Origin: Thermoguttaceae bacterium
GTDB lineage: Bacteria > Planctomycetota > Planctomycetia > Pirellulales > Thermoguttaceae
Length of the DNA: 64,000 nucleotides
Reading direction: 5' to 3'
NCBI GenBank assembly: GCA_017407125.1
Contig: JAFQXE010000007.1
Coordinates: forward strand, 1 to 64,000
In this document: positions 1-7,999 of the stretch, in pieces
How the letters are laid out: each line of letters begins with the position of its first letter
How positions within the stretch are numbered: the first letter of the stretch is position 1
The notes under the pieces: model-generated
What the model was told of the DNA's origin: nothing
Databases searched by the model: none
Seen by the model: the letters and a program-made list of their open reading frames with translations, nothing else
Made by a program: the position numbers and the translations under genes

Positions 1-424
1 CCCCGTCGTCGGTCAGCAGCTCCCGGGCGAGCAGAAGCCGGGGATAGATCATCGAACACCAGGCGGAATGAAAGCGGCCGTAATCAAAGCTGTTCCGTGA
101 CAGACGCTTTCGTTTTTCGCTTTTTGCTCCGGTTTTTTCGTTCCATTCCTCTTTTGTCATGCGGAAGTCGTCTCGATAGACGAAGTCGTTGCCGGTGTTG
201 TACGGCGGGTCAATATAGATCATCTTGACCTTGTTCAGATATTCTTCCTGCAAGAGCTTCAAGGCGTCTAAATTATCACCCTCAATATACAGATTTTGAG
301 TATTGTCCCAGTCGACGCTCTCTTCCGGACAGGGTCGCAGCGTTTTCGTAACAGGCATAAACGCCTCTGCCGCTGCGGCTTTTTTCCCGACCCAGGTAAA
401 CTCGTAGGATTCGATTTCTTCCAT
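1..424 (-). CDS. Type III DNA methyltransferase (Mod), 5' part
   Basis: This is the N-terminal 141 residues of an adenine-N6 methyltransferase; the rest lies beyond the window edge. Read on the minus strand from the ATG at 422-424, it has the stretch GDNLDALKLLQEEY and then the catalytic motif IDPPYNTG (about residues 70-77), followed by NDFVYRDDF. This order is typical of beta-class Mod subunits of type III restriction-modification systems, which use S-adenosylmethionine to methylate one strand of an asymmetric site. The start lies 5 bases after the stop of the J-like gene at 430-1146, so it probably belongs to a rarA/J-like/mod transcription unit. No good Shine-Dalgarno is visible. Whether a Res subunit follows cannot be seen. 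Confidence 0.85.
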   Translation of the reverse strand, partial: MEEIESYEFTWVGKKAAAAEAFMPVTKTLRPCPEESVDWDNTQNLYIEGDNLDALKLLQEEYLNKVKMIYIDPPYNTGNDFVYRDDFRMTKEEWNEKTGAKSEKRKRLSRNSFDYGRFHSAWCSMIYPRLLLARELLTDDG

Positions 425-429
425 TGTTT

Positions 430-1146
430 TTAATTGTTTGTCACGTCGGGAGTAACGTTGTCGGGAGTCTTGTATTTAATATGCAAGACGTTCAAAACCT
501 TAATTACGGTTTCGTTTTTAGGCGAATACGGAATCGGCGTTCCCGAGATCGCGAAGTAAAGAATCGCGGAGGCAATCAGAACCAGGAAAACAGCAATTGT
601 TTTCAAAAAACGGGATTTTGCCGTTTTACGTTTGCCTTTTCTCTCTTTAAGCTTTTCTCCCTTTTTCTCTTTGGACTTGTCGGTTTTAGAAAAATTAAAG
701 CTTGCCAGTTTCTGCACCGGCGGCTGAACTACCGGCGGGGCGGGCGGCGCGGCAGACGGAGGATTCTGTCCCGACGCAGGCGGAGCTAACGGGGGAAGCG
801 GCAAAGAGGTATTTTGTCCAGGAACTGGCGGAACAGGCGGCGGCGTTGAACGCATTTCTCGAGCTCCCAGCGTCTGGCGAAGCTGCTGGTCGTATTCCGC
901 TTTAGATTGTTTGTTGAGCAGCGTTACACGCGCGTTGGAAAGCTCGTTTAACAACTTTTGCGACTCGGCGGAATGAGCGCCGCTTTGAAATGTGCGGATA
1001 AACGCCATCTGTCGGTCGGCGGCGTTAGCGATAACGTCTTCGTCGGATTCGAAGACTTGCAGCGCAAGGAGTCGATATTTGTTTATCGGTCGTTCCTCTT
1101 GAGGGATTCCCAACCACTGATAATACGGGTCGAACTGTTCCGTCAT
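430..1146 (-). CDS. J-domain-like membrane protein of planctomycete type
   Basis: This 238-residue protein opens with YYQWLGIPQEERPINKYRLL. Planctomycete proteins with this opening carry a degenerate J-like helical domain that lacks a clear HPD motif; here the domain covers about residues 8-92 and ends KAEYDQQLRQ. A proline/alanine-rich linker (about 95-145) and a lysine-rich stretch follow, then one predicted membrane helix (about 182-201, FLKTIAVFLVLIASAILYFA) and a short polar tail. The start is supported by GGGAGGA just upstream, inside the end of rarA whose stop is 2 bases away, so the two genes are probably translationally coupled. The function is unknown; a co-chaperone or scaffold role is only a guess. 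Confidence 0.75.
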   Translation of the reverse strand: MTEQFDPYYQWLGIPQEERPINKYRLLALQVFESDEDVIANAADRQMAFIRTFQSGAHSAESQKLLNELSNARVTLLNKQSKAEYDQQLRQTLGAREMRSTPPPVPPVPGQNTSLPLPPLAPPASGQNPPSAAPPAPPVVQPPVQKLASFNFSKTDKSKEKKGEKLKERKGKRKTAKSRFLKTIAVFLVLIASAILYFAISGTPIPYSPKNETVIKVLNVLHIKYKTPDNVTPDVTNN

Positions 1147-1148
1147 GG

Positions 1149-2468
1149 TTATTCCTCCCCTTTCAATTTCTTTTTAATAAACTCCAGCCGCGCCGCCATT
1201 TGCTTTTCGTATCCGCGGTCTGTGGGAATGTAATACTCTTTGTCAACGCCCAAATAGTCTTGCTGAGCGATGCCGTCGGGCGAGTTGTGAGCGTACTTGT
1301 ATCCGATAGCGTTGCCCAGCTTTTTTGCACCGCTGTAATTACCGCCGCGCAAGTGACGGGGAACGGGAATCGTTCTGCCGTTGCGGACGTCTTCTCTCGC
1401 GCTCAAGATAGCCGTCGTGGCGGAATTGGATTTGGGCGCCAACGCCAGATAAATGGTCGTCTGCGCCAAAACGAGCTGGGCTTCCGGCAGCCCAATCTGT
1501 TCGCAGGCATGAGAGCAGGCGACCGCCATTTGCAGAGCGTACGGGTCGGCGTTGCCGATGTCTTCGCTGGCAAGAATAATCAACCGCCGGGTGAGGAATC
1601 GGAAATCCTCGCCGCCCTCGAGCATCTTCGCCAGCCAGTAAATTGCCGCGTCTGCGTCTGACCCGCGAACGGATTTTATCAGGGCGGAAATGGTGTCGTA
1701 ATGCTGATCCCCGTCGCGGTCGTACTGAACGGCTTTTTTCTGCATGGATTCCGCCGCCAGTTCCCGCGTGAACTCGATCGGGTCTGTCATGGTTGACAGG
1801 ACGCCGATTTCCAGCGCAGACAACGCCCTGCGGGCGTCTCCCTCGGAAAGCTCCGCCAGAAAATCCGCTGCGTCGTCGTGAAGGTTGATGTTCCAATTTC
1901 CTAAACCGCGCTCTTTGTCTTCAATTGCCCGATGAAGAATCGTTTTGATATCGTCGTTCGTCAGCGGTTGGAACTGGAAGATTCGGCTTCGGCTGAGCAA
2001 GGCGTTGTTGACAGTAAAGTACGGATTTTCCGTCGTCGCGCCGACGAGTGTAACAATCCCGTTTTCGACGTCCGGAAGGAGAATGTCCTGCTGGGATTTG
2101 TTGAACCGGTGGATTTCGTCTACAAACAGCAGCGTCCGCTTCCCGGTTTGGCTGAGCAAATCGTAGGCGTGCGAAAGGACGTCGCGGAGTTCCTTCGCCC
2201 CGGATGTAACAGCGGAGATCTGCTGAAAGTGACAGTTCGTTTCAGTCGCCAGCAGCTGCGCCAACGTCGTTTTTCCCGTGCCCGGAGGGCCGAAAAAAAT
2301 GACAGAACCGACCCTGTCCGCCAGAATGAGCCGGCGCAAGAGCTTTCCTTCTCCCAGGAAAGACTCCTGACCGACAAATTCTGCCAGCGTTCTCGGACGC
2401 ATTCTCGCCGCCAGCGGCAGAGCCTTTGCCCGATTTTCCGATTCGGATTCTGAAAATAACGACGTCAT
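1149..2468 (-). CDS. rarA: Replication-associated recombination protein A (AAA ATPase)
   Basis: This 439-residue protein matches RarA/MgsA, a clamp-loader-like AAA+ ATPase that acts at stalled replication forks. RPRTLAEFVGQE is at about residues 24-35, Walker A GPPGTGKT at about 60-67, Walker B LLFVDEIHRF follows, and GATTENP is the sensor-1 region. The C-terminal tetramerisation region contains the family signature RHLRGGNYSGAKKLG. The length is normal for the family. The start codon (2466-2468) has no Shine-Dalgarno; instead the DNA immediately upstream is a perfect run of five heptamers (2473-2507). The gene is followed closely by the J-like gene and the methyltransferase. Confidence 0.95.
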   Translation of the reverse strand: MTSLFSESESENRAKALPLAARMRPRTLAEFVGQESFLGEGKLLRRLILADRVGSVIFFGPPGTGKTTLAQLLATETNCHFQQISAVTSGAKELRDVLSHAYDLLSQTGKRTLLFVDEIHRFNKSQQDILLPDVENGIVTLVGATTENPYFTVNNALLSRSRIFQFQPLTNDDIKTILHRAIEDKERGLGNWNINLHDDAADFLAELSEGDARRALSALEIGVLSTMTDPIEFTRELAAESMQKKAVQYDRDGDQHYDTISALIKSVRGSDADAAIYWLAKMLEGGEDFRFLTRRLIILASEDIGNADPYALQMAVACSHACEQIGLPEAQLVLAQTTIYLALAPKSNSATTAILSAREDVRNGRTIPVPRHLRGGNYSGAKKLGNAIGYKYAHNSPDGIAQQDYLGVDKEYYIPTDRGYEKQMAARLEFIKKKLKGEE

Positions 2469-2472
2469 GGTA

Positions 2473-2507
2473 AATTAGTAATTTGCAATTAGCAATTAGC
2501 AATTGGC
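2473..2507. repeat. Five tandem heptamers upstream of rarA
   Basis: Five consecutive 7-base units (AATTAGT, AATTTGC, AATTAGC, AATTAGC, AATTGGC) abut the rarA start with a gap of 4 bases. They occupy the place where the ribosome-binding site should be. This is one locus of the period-7 repeat family seen throughout the window. Confidence 0.8.
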
Positions 2508-2526
2508 GCAAGCGGTTAACGGAGGG

Positions 2527-3621
2527 TTATTGGGTAACTTTTCCGTTCTTTCTTGCTTTGAGTACCGGGTCTTTGACCAGCGGGAGCTGAACGGGTTTGC
2601 CGGTTTCAGCCGACTGGTAAATGCCGAGGATGACTTCTGTGGCGCGGCGGCCTTCGACGCCGTCGATGGCGGGTTTGCCGCCGGTTTTGATGGCTTTGAG
2701 GACGTCGGCGAACAGCTTGGCGTGCCCCTGGAACCCAATCGCCGCGGGGTCGGCTGCGCCGCCGCCAGTGCTCTTTTTGGACGCCATGCCTTCGAGGATC
2801 GCTTTGTCACACGCTTTGGATTTGGCGAATTCCCAGCGAATCAGGTCTTCCTCTTCCAGCGTGGCGGAACCGGCAGACCCGGAGATGTCGATTTTCTTTA
2901 ACGAGCCGGGATACGCGGCAGTCGTTGCTTCGATAACGCCCAGCGCGCCGTTGGCAAAACGCAGCGTCGCGACAGCCGTGTCTTCAACTTCGATATTGAC
3001 GTGGTCGAGCAGTCCCCATTGAGCGCGAATCTCGACAACCGGACCCATGAGCCAGCAAAGCAGGTCAACGGAATGGATCGCCTGATTCATCAGCGCGCCG
3101 CCGCCGTCCAAAGCCCACGTTCCGCGCCACGCGCCGGAATCGTAGTACTTTTGCGGACGGAACCATTTGACGTAGGCGTCGCCCATGGTGAGCTTGCCGA
3201 ACCGTCCGGCGTCAATCGCCTTTTTCATCTGAACGCTTGAATCATGGAATCGGGACGGGAAAATCGTTCCCAGAACGACGCCCGCCTTTTCGCATTCGGC
3301 TATGATCTCGTCACACTTTTTGAGCGTGATTTCCAGAGGCTTTTCGACGATGATGTGCTTGCCAGCCCGCGCCGCTTTGACAGCCGGGTCTCGGTGCGCT
3401 CCAGAGGGCGTTCCAATCGTAACGACTTCAACGCCGGGGTCTTTGAGCATTTCGTCCAGGTCGTAGTACGCCTTGCAGCCCGTTTGAGCCGCAAGACGGT
3501 CTGCCGCCGCCGGTATAGTGTCGTAGCACGCAACGAGCTTCGCGTTTTTCAGGGACGCAATCGCCTTTGCGTGAAAATTGGCGATCATGCCGCAGCCAAT
3601 GATTCCAAATCCAGTTGCCAT
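2527..3621 (-). CDS. Gfo/Idh/MocA-family NAD(P)-dependent oxidoreductase
   Basis: A cytoplasmic sugar or polyol dehydrogenase-type protein of 364 residues. The N-terminus has the Rossmann motif GIIGCGMIANFHAKAI, and a central EKPLEIT matches the EKP motif that carries the catalytic lysine of this family. The Gfo/Idh C-terminal alpha/beta domain follows, with GGGALMNQAIHSVDLL. The start at 3621 was chosen over an upstream in-frame codon because GGAG lies 9 bases before it and the Rossmann fold begins at once. The substrate cannot be told from sequence; planctomycetes carry many paralogues, often acting on 3-keto sugars together with DUF1080 proteins such as the one at 12014. Confidence 0.92.
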   Translation of the reverse strand: MATGFGIIGCGMIANFHAKAIASLKNAKLVACYDTIPAAADRLAAQTGCKAYYDLDEMLKDPGVEVVTIGTPSGAHRDPAVKAARAGKHIIVEKPLEITLKKCDEIIAECEKAGVVLGTIFPSRFHDSSVQMKKAIDAGRFGKLTMGDAYVKWFRPQKYYDSGAWRGTWALDGGGALMNQAIHSVDLLCWLMGPVVEIRAQWGLLDHVNIEVEDTAVATLRFANGALGVIEATTAAYPGSLKKIDISGSAGSATLEEEDLIRWEFAKSKACDKAILEGMASKKSTGGGAADPAAIGFQGHAKLFADVLKAIKTGGKPAIDGVEGRRATEVILGIYQSAETGKPVQLPLVKDPVLKARKNGKVTQ

Positions 3622-3796
3622 TGAATTCTCCGTTAAAGTTAAAGGAAACAGGGAGTATATTGGAGAGGAAGGGACAGCGTTCGCCGCCGGCGAAAAACTA
3701 TTCCCCATTCCACTTTTTTTTATTAATATTATCTATTATCAATGATATTTGTCAAGGCGCCGGGGAAAGAAAATTGTAATTCTTCGCCTCCCCGCC

Positions 3797-3825
3797 TTGA
3801 ATCAGGAAGACAAAACTGGTATAAT
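3797..3825 (+). promoter_or_regulatory. Sigma70-type promoter for the umuD-like gene
   Basis: TTGAAT at 3797-3802 and TATAAT at 3820-3825 are separated by 17 bases. Transcription would begin near 3832, only a couple of bases before the ATG at 3834. Either the message is leaderless or translation starts further in, at 3936. I do not see a recognisable LexA box. Confidence 0.75.
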
Positions 3826-3833
3826 ACAGCAAA

Positions 3834-4346
3834 ATGAAAAAGACGTTTTCCCCTTCCTGCCGACAGATTCGCAGCCGCGTCGTTGAGAGCCGATTCCGAT
3901 TTCCAAAGGATTCCGCCGCGCCGGTTGCGTCCGCCATGACCCGCCCTGACCCGAATCAGAGGGCGTTTCCGCTGGCGCTGTCTCGCGTTCAGGCGGGGTT
4001 CCCCTCTCCGGCGGAAGATTTCATGGATCAGCCGCTCAACCTGAACTCATATCTCATAGACAACCCCGCCGCGACGTTCTTCGTTCGCGCCGGCGGCGAC
4101 AGCATGATTGGAGCGGGAATTTATCAAGACGACCTGCTGATAGTCGACAGAAGCCAGCAGCCGGTCAGCGGCGACGTCGTAATTGCCGTTGTCGACGGGG
4201 AATTTACCGTCAAGCGGCTGATAATTCACGGCTCTTACGTTGAACTTCGCCCGGAAAATCCCCGCTATCCAACAATTAGGTTTTCAGAAGAAACAGAACT
4301 GGAAATCTGGGGCGTTGTAAAAAGCGTGATACATCGGTTGGATTAG
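3834..4346 (+). CDS. UmuD-like S24 self-cleaving protease, without UmuC
   Basis: The protein closely follows the UmuD pattern: FPLALSRVQAGFPSPAEDF contains the self-cleavage region (Ala-Gly here, Cys-Gly in E. coli). GDSM holds the catalytic serine and DGEFTVKRL the catalytic lysine. In E. coli, UmuD is cleaved in the SOS response and partners UmuC in error-prone DNA polymerase V. No umuC lies beside it; the next gene is mlaD on the other strand. The N-terminus is uncertain: the ATG at 3834 gives 170 residues and would be nearly leaderless, while the ATG at 3936 gives 136 residues, closer to the family length. A damage-response role is inferred from homology. Confidence 0.85.
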   Translation: MKKTFSPSCRQIRSRVVESRFRFPKDSAAPVASAMTRPDPNQRAFPLALSRVQAGFPSPAEDFMDQPLNLNSYLIDNPAATFFVRAGGDSMIGAGIYQDDLLIVDRSQQPVSGDVVIAVVDGEFTVKRLIIHGSYVELRPENPRYPTIRFSEETELEIWGVVKSVIHRLD

Positions 4347-4363
4347 CGGGTTATATCTCTCTT

Positions 4364-5683
4364 TTAGTATGCGCTGGCGGGCTGCCATTGGGTTGACGGC
4401 TGCTGGTACGTTGGACCGTAAATGACGCCATCGTTATAATCTGTTACATAGCCGCCGTTTTCTGAGCGGAATCGCTGAAATTCGTTTTGTAAATCGGAGG
4501 GAATCGGCGGGACGCCTTTTGCTCCGCCGCTGTTGCGCCGCAGCGCCCCTGCAACGCCCAGCTGTTCCGGATGGCGGGCGATTTTATCTGAAAATACCTG
4601 GGCGTTTGACACGACCGGTTCGAGCTGGCGTTTTAAGTCTCGAATTTCGTCAAGCGTTGATTCGATTTTTTCGTAAAGAGTCGGGTCGTTGGCTAAACGC
4701 CCAATTGTCCCTTCTGTGCTGTTTAGAGTTGTTGTAAATTCGCTGATTTGCAACAAGGCGTTGTCGAGATTGTCCAAGGCTCGACTTACTTTATCCATCC
4801 AAATATTCTTTCGGTCGGAAATCGTTCCGGTGATGTTGTTTAAGTCGCCAAGACTTTGATCCGTCTTTTTGGCTACTTGAGTGATAATGTCCAGCGTTTC
4901 GCCGGAATTCTGCATCATGGTTCCAAACGAATCAGCCAGACCGTTAACTTTATTGGCCGTCTTTTTGAATTCGGCAAAGACGTCTTTGGCATCGTTAATG
5001 GTTTGAGGAAGAGCGACAATTGTATCGTGAATACCTTCCTGAATATCAGGGTCTGAAAGCATCGCGTTGGTTTTGGCAATCAGCTCTCGGGTTTGCTGAG
5101 CCAAATCCCGAATCTGGCTGATCATGCCTTTCATGTCGTCTTTATTATCAGTAAAAGCCTCGTCTAAACTAGTAAGGATTCTGTTGAGCTTTTGACTTGT
5201 ATCGGTAATGGAATCAATTGCGGCGGCAATGTTGCCTTGCATATCAGTCGCCAATTGCATCATGCTGGGAGCCATATATCCTTCTAAGACGTCGCCTGTT
5301 TTAATCAGTTTTGTTTCGTCGGTTCGCGGGGCTTGCTGAAGAACGTTGAGCTCGGCATCGCCGAGAATGTTGAGCGTCAAACGAAACACCTGGTTGTCGT
5401 AAAGTTTGTATTGCGTTTCGATAAAAGCGGTTACCATCGCTCCCTGTTCGACAAGTTCAACTTTCCGAACGCGGCCGATAAGAATGCCGCTCTGTTTAAT
5501 AGGCGTATTTTCCTTAACGCCCGGAGCGTTAGGGAACAGAACGTTCACTTTATACCGGTTCCCGGCAAAAATGGAATGCCAATCGGAAAAGATCACGATT
5601 AGCGTAACCAAAATCACAAAACCGCTTATAATCATCAGTCCGAGCCGGAATTTCATTCCAGTCGTTTCATTTGAGTCGTCCAT
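4364..5683 (-). CDS. MlaD-family MCE lipid-transport protein
   Basis: 439 residues. An N-terminal membrane helix (about 13-32) anchors the protein, followed by one MCE domain (about 43-120, with FPNAPGVKENTPIKQSGILIGRV). A long helical, coiled-coil-prone region (about 130-380) and a Gln/Tyr/Pro-rich tail complete it. MCE proteins bind phospholipid in the periplasm and pass it through an ABC transporter between the inner and outer membranes. This protein is longer than E. coli MlaD and resembles the helical-tail MCE type that can form a tunnel. The gene follows mlaF with a 13-base gap and mlaE, so the three encode one complex. No mlaA, mlaB or mlaC is present nearby. Confidence 0.9.
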   Translation of the reverse strand: MDDSNETTGMKFRLGLMIISGFVILVTLIVIFSDWHSIFAGNRYKVNVLFPNAPGVKENTPIKQSGILIGRVRKVELVEQGAMVTAFIETQYKLYDNQVFRLTLNILGDAELNVLQQAPRTDETKLIKTGDVLEGYMAPSMMQLATDMQGNIAAAIDSITDTSQKLNRILTSLDEAFTDNKDDMKGMISQIRDLAQQTRELIAKTNAMLSDPDIQEGIHDTIVALPQTINDAKDVFAEFKKTANKVNGLADSFGTMMQNSGETLDIITQVAKKTDQSLGDLNNITGTISDRKNIWMDKVSRALDNLDNALLQISEFTTTLNSTEGTIGRLANDPTLYEKIESTLDEIRDLKRQLEPVVSNAQVFSDKIARHPEQLGVAGALRRNSGGAKGVPPIPSDLQNEFQRFRSENGGYVTDYNDGVIYGPTYQQPSTQWQPASAY

Positions 5684-5696
5684 AGGGCTTTAATAT

Positions 5697-6476
5697 TTAC
5701 ATATATAATCTTTCTCCAACTTCTCCGCGGATAAACTGTTTTACGCGCGGGTCGTCGGAATGTTCCATTTCTTTAGGCGTACCGTCAAAAATTTTTTGAG
5801 GTTCGTCCGGGGCAAGCAGCGCATTTGGAAAAAGCATTATAACCCGGTCGGCGCAGCGCCGAACCGTGGTCATATCGTGCGTAACCACGACGCTGGTTAC
5901 ATTTCTCTCTTGTTGAGCGGCGCTGATCAGTTCATTGATAACGGCGCTCATAATCGGGTCCAATCCCGTGGTTGGTTCGTCGTACAAAATCAGTTCCGGA
6001 TCGAGCATTAAAGCTCTTGCCAGCCCGACGCGCTTTCTCATACCGCCGGACAGTTCCGCCGGCTTTTTCTTTAAAACGGCTTCTGTCAGTCCAACCGCCC
6101 GAATTTGCTCAACGACTTTATCTCGAATGTCGCTCAGAGGCAGTTTTCCTTCCTGTATCAGCGGAAAAGCGACGTTTTGCTCGATGTTCATGCTGTCGAA
6201 CAGAGCCGCCATCTGGAAAACGAACCCGTATCGACGTCGAATCGCCGCCATTTCCAAGGCGTCGTACGTCGATAAATCAACTCCGTCAAACCAGACGGAG
6301 CCTTTTGTTGGACGCAAAAGGCGGATGAGAAGTTTCAATAAAACCGTCTTTCCGCATCCGCTTTCTCCCACGACAGCCAAACACTGCCCCCTCAACACGT
6401 CAAAGTTTAAATTCTTTAACGTAGTTTGACGGCCAAATTTCATCCAAACGTTTTTGAGGGAAATAATTGGGGTCAT
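5697..6476 (-). CDS. MlaF-type ABC transporter ATPase
   Basis: The 259-residue ATPase of the lipid transporter. Walker A GESGCGKT is at about residues 37-44, the signature is LSGGMRKRVGLARA and Walker B is LILYDEPTTGLDP, followed by the switch histidine in VVTHD. It sits between mlaE and mlaD. The start (6474-6476) lies 3 bases from a run of heptamers (6480-6514) that fills the leader, so no ordinary ribosome-binding site is visible. Confidence 0.94.
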   Translation of the reverse strand: MTPIISLKNVWMKFGRQTTLKNLNFDVLRGQCLAVVGESGCGKTVLLKLLIRLLRPTKGSVWFDGVDLSTYDALEMAAIRRRYGFVFQMAALFDSMNIEQNVAFPLIQEGKLPLSDIRDKVVEQIRAVGLTEAVLKKKPAELSGGMRKRVGLARALMLDPELILYDEPTTGLDPIMSAVINELISAAQQERNVTSVVVTHDMTTVRRCADRVIMLFPNALLAPDEPQKIFDGTPKEMEHSDDPRVKQFIRGEVGERLYM

Positions 6477-6479
6477 GGT

Positions 6480-6514
6480 TAGGCAATAGGCAGTAGGCAG
6501 TAGGCAGTAGGAGA
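6480..6514. repeat. Five tandem heptamers upstream of mlaF
   Basis: TAGGCAA, TAGGCAG three times, then TAGGAGA lie head to tail in the mlaE-mlaF gap. They stop 3 bases before the mlaF start codon. The same TAGGCAR unit recurs at 8593, 11787 and 25761. Confidence 0.85.
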
Positions 6515-6554
6515 ATCTTCACTACGACTTCTTGCTTAAAGCCTTTTCTGTTCT

Positions 6555-7469
6555 CTATAAAAATTTGGAGCTGCTAGCCCAAATCATGCTGTACAGGGCT
6601 TCCAGGAAAATGCCCATGAGCAAGTCCAGGAGCAAAATTGCAACAAAGGAATTGACAAACGCCTCGGTTGCCGCTCGTCCTACGCCTTCTGCGCCGGCGC
6701 GGCAGTTGAATCCACGATAACAGCTGATAACTCCAATCGCTCCTCCAAAGAAAAAGCTCTTGAAAATACCAGAGAAAACGTCATACAAACCAACGAACGA
6801 CTGCGAGTTGGATATATAAAAATGGGAGTCAATCCCTAGTAAGTATACACTGTAAAACGCCCCGCCGACGATGCCCATAAAGTCTGCCATTAACGCCAGG
6901 ACAGGAATCAGCAAAAGGCAGCCCAAAAATCGCGGAACGACCAGGTAATGAATCGGATTGGTTCCCATGCAGGTTAAGGCGTCGATCTGTTCTGTAACGC
7001 GCATCGTTCCCAGTTCTGCCGCCATGGACGACCCAATTCGACCTGCCAGCATCGTAGCCGCCAAAACCGGACCCAATTCCCGAACAAGGGACATGTTGAT
7101 CAACGCTCCCATGCGGGTTTCCATTCCCAGCGATTTGAGCTGCGTATAGCTTTGAACCGCCAAAACCATGCCGATAAACGTACCAGTCAGGGCGACAACC
7201 GGCAGACTTTGAACTCCAATTTGATAAAAACTGGGCAATATTGTCCCTTTACATGGCAAACGAGTTGTCAGCCAGCGGATCATTTGGGCAATAAAATACC
7301 CGAATTCGCCGATTCGGCAAACTTTATCCATAACAACGCCGCCAAGGCGTTCAGGAAACGAACGGAGGGATTGAATTAAGCCCATGCAGGGAATAAAAGT
7401 TAAGACAAACGAAGTTTGACCGTTCAAAATAGAACGTCTCAACGCAGAGCCCCCAAAATGGGGAAACAA
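6555..7469 (-). CDS. MlaE-type ABC transporter permease
   Basis: An integral membrane permease with the MlaE family core: GTFIGMVLAVQSYTQL, then LGPVLAATMLAGRIGSSMAAELGTM (the conserved G-R-x-G-S-x-x-A-x-E coupling motif) and IDALTCMGTNPIHYLVVPR. The first codon used here is TTG and gives 304 residues. An ATG at 7385 would give 276 residues, closer to the usual 260, and is equally plausible; neither has a strong Shine-Dalgarno. It is the first gene of the mlaE-mlaF-mlaD set and follows the thioesterase gene on the same strand. Confidence 0.92.
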   Translation of the reverse strand: MFPHFGGSALRRSILNGQTSFVLTFIPCMGLIQSLRSFPERLGGVVMDKVCRIGEFGYFIAQMIRWLTTRLPCKGTILPSFYQIGVQSLPVVALTGTFIGMVLAVQSYTQLKSLGMETRMGALINMSLVRELGPVLAATMLAGRIGSSMAAELGTMRVTEQIDALTCMGTNPIHYLVVPRFLGCLLLIPVLALMADFMGIVGGAFYSVYLLGIDSHFYISNSQSFVGLYDVFSGIFKSFFFGGAIGVISCYRGFNCRAGAEGVGRAATEAFVNSFVAILLLDLLMGIFLEALYSMIWASSSKFL

Positions 7470-7555
7470 TTCTGCGCTATCTAATATCGACGTTTTTAAA
7501 AATTATAAGAAGAGTGCGAAGTTCGATTGTTAAATATCGATATAATCGTTATATT

Positions 7556-7999
7556 TTAACCCTGTTTGACTTTGGCGCGTTCGATTGCTTCCATAACTTC
7601 GGGAAGAATTCGGGTCGGGCGGCCGTCTTTGATATTGACAAACGCCCAAAGCGTTTCCCCGGTTGCGATGGTTAAGCCGTCTGAAGGACGAACGATTTCG
7701 TAGCTTCTGACGCTGGAGGCTTTTTTCACTTCAGAAATCCAGGTGCGAATAACCAACTCGTCGCCCAAAAACGCCTGATGAAGATATTCAATTGTGTGTC
7801 GGCGGGCGACCCAGGTTGCGCCAAGCTGAAGATAGAATTCCGGCGTCAACCCCCAGGAAGAGGAATTTTTAATGGCAACGTTTTCCATCCATTTGACGTA
7901 AACGACGTTGTTGACGTGTTTGTTCTGATCGAGGTCGGATTCTTCTACGGTATGCAGCCAATCGTACGGCGTGGTTATAACAGGAATGTCTTTATTCAT
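7556..7999 (-). CDS. YbgC-like acyl-CoA thioesterase (hotdog fold)
   Basis: 147 residues with the 4HBT pattern: VEESDLDQNKHVNNVVYVKWMENVA carries the Asp expected at the active site, and RRHTIEYLHQAFLGDEL follows. Such enzymes hydrolyse acyl-CoA or acyl-ACP thioesters in the cytoplasm. The start overlaps the end of the ExbD/TolR gene by 8 bases, so the two are co-translated. In proteobacteria ybgC precedes tolQ-tolR, and here a related pairing stands upstream of the Mla genes, suggesting a cell-envelope lipid role; this is inference from position. Confidence 0.88.
   Translation of the reverse strand: MNKDIPVITTPYDWLHTVEESDLDQNKHVNNVVYVKWMENVAIKNSSSWGLTPEFYLQLGATWVARRHTIEYLHQAFLGDELVIRTWISEVKKASSVRSYEIVRPSDGLTIATGETLWAFVNIKDGRPTRILPEVMEAIERAKVKQG

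Noticed and set aside
3752-3937. 61-codon minus-strand frame upstream of the Gfo/Idh gene
   Set aside because: It overlaps the promoter and 5' end of the umuD-like gene on the other strand and shows no protein features.
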